Under the pieces are notes generated by a model. It was not told the DNA's origin. It searched no databases and saw only the letters and a list, made by a program, of their open reading frames with translations. The position numbers were made by a program, and so were the translations under genes. Positions 5,310 to 5,891 of a stretch of DNA of 5,891 nt are shown here, piece by piece. Origin of the DNA: CAZDSS01 sp964508185 (lineage in GTDB: Bacteria; Pseudomonadota; Alphaproteobacteria; Sphingomonadales; Govanellaceae). Location of the stretch: positions 1-5,891 of the forward strand of contig CAZDSS010000138.1 of assembly GCA_964508185.1 (NCBI GenBank). Direction: 5' to 3'. Position 1 is the first letter of the stretch. Every line of letters begins with the position of its first letter.

Positions 5310-5891
5310 ATGGAGAACGAACGCAAGACGCTGGTGCTCACCGGTGCGAGCCGGGGGATCGGACACGCGACCGTCAAGCGCTTCTCGAGCGCGGGGTGGC
5401 GGGTCATCACCTGCTCGCGCCAGGCCTTTCCCGAAGGCTGCCCGTGGGAAGCCGGGCCCGAGGATCACGTCCAGATCGATCTCGGCGATCCGGCGGACCG
5501 CGCCCGCGGGGTGGAGGAGATCCGCCGCCGTCTCAATGGCGGGCCGCTTCATGCCCTCGTCAACAATGCCGGGATCTCGCCCAAGGGCGAGGGGGGATCG
5601 CGCCTCAATACCCTCAACACCGCCGAAGCGGACTGGCACAAGGTGTTCGAGGTCAATTTCTTCGCCCACATCATGCTCGCCCGCGGCCTCATCGAGGAGC
5701 TGAAGCGGGCGCAGGGGGCGGTGGTCAACGTCACCTCCATCGCTGGAAGCCGCGTCCACCCCTTCGCCGGCGCGGCCTATGCCACGTCGAAGGCGGCCCT
5801 TGCGGCGCTCACCCGCGAAATGGCGGCGGACTTCGGGCCCTATGGCATCCGCGTCAACGCCATCGCGCCGGGGTATTTCGAAACCGACATC
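5310..5891 (+). CDS. Short-chain dehydrogenase/reductase (SDR), 3' end cut by window
   Basis: The first 194 residues of a classical NAD(P)-dependent oxidoreductase are visible; about 50-60 more are expected for the roughly 250-residue family. Seen: the Rossmann glycine motif TGASRGIG (11-18), Asp57 in QIDLGD, NNAG (85-88), and the catalytic tetrad Asn115 (EVNFF), Ser143 (VTSIAG), Tyr157 and Lys161 (YATSK). RVNAIAPGYFETDI (181-194) follows, with the PG motif after strand 6. Residues 35-52 (CSRQAFPEGCPWEAGPED) form a loop unlike plain FabG, so this is probably a distinct SDR subgroup and its substrate cannot be named. Arg17 in the Gly-rich loop and Ser-Arg at 36-37 slightly favour NADPH. The ATG at 5310 puts TGASRGIG at the normal distance from the N-terminus; GGGGG nine bases upstream is a weak ribosome site. 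An ATG at 5285 is out of frame. It starts 64 bases after yffB on the same strand and may be the last or a later gene of the pdxH operon. Confidence 0.93.
   Translation, partial: MENERKTLVLTGASRGIGHATVKRFSSAGWRVITCSRQAFPEGCPWEAGPEDHVQIDLGDPADRARGVEEIRRRLNGGPLHALVNNAGISPKGEGGSRLNTLNTAEADWHKVFEVNFFAHIMLARGLIEELKRAQGAVVNVTSIAGSRVHPFAGAAYATSKAALAALTREMAADFGPYGIRVNAIAPGYFETDI

Noticed and set aside
1..5891. The possibility of a new defence, mobile or secretion system in the window.
   Set aside because: Every long coding frame that stands up belongs to a known housekeeping or envelope family. Gaps are short (188 bases at most), and there are no direct-repeat arrays, integrase, transposase or atypical base composition.

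Overview
The window is about 5.9 kb of GC-rich, tightly packed chromosomal DNA. The gene content and protein style suggest an alphaproteobacterium, most likely a member of the Hyphomicrobiales (Rhizobiales). The reasons are the alphaproteobacterial-type FabI, the 17 kDa surface-antigen-type lipoprotein, and the fabI / DnaJ-like / lipoprotein / pdxH neighbourhood, which I recall as common in that order. No database search was possible. Seven protein genes are supported, and the first and last are cut by the window edges. I see no tRNA, rRNA, CRISPR array, insertion sequence, phage gene or clear sign of horizontal transfer.

The left half (1-3254) reads on the minus strand. In transcription order it holds a glycine-zipper outer-membrane lipoprotein (2793-3254) ending near a GC-rich hairpin (2743-2774). 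Next comes a type II DnaJ/CbpA-like co-chaperone (1657-2604) with its own AT-rich promoter region, and then a YihY/BrkB-family inner-membrane protein (766-1653). The latter starts with GTG three bases after the dnaJ stop. Last is fabI, the enoyl-ACP reductase of fatty acid synthesis (1-655), behind a 110-base gap with a possible promoter.

The right half (3343-5891) reads on the plus strand. It holds pdxH (3343-3927), a cation diffusion facilitator metal exporter (3924-4898), a YffB/ArsC-family thioredoxin-fold protein (4895-5245) and the first 194 residues of a short-chain dehydrogenase (5310-5891). The first three genes are joined by two four-base ATGA stop/start overlaps, so they very probably form one translationally coupled operon. 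The short-chain dehydrogenase follows after 64 bases and may be part of it.

The two halves diverge from an 88-base region (3255-3342). Good sigma-70-like promoters facing both ways share the same -10 bases there. Functionally this is housekeeping DNA: lipid synthesis, protein folding, envelope proteins, PLP synthesis, metal efflux and redox enzymes. I found no convincing new system. The points worth a second look are regulatory (overlapping divergent promoters, a palindrome on the dnaJ promoter) and organisational (the coupled DnaJ-YihY and PdxH-CDF-YffB gene sets).
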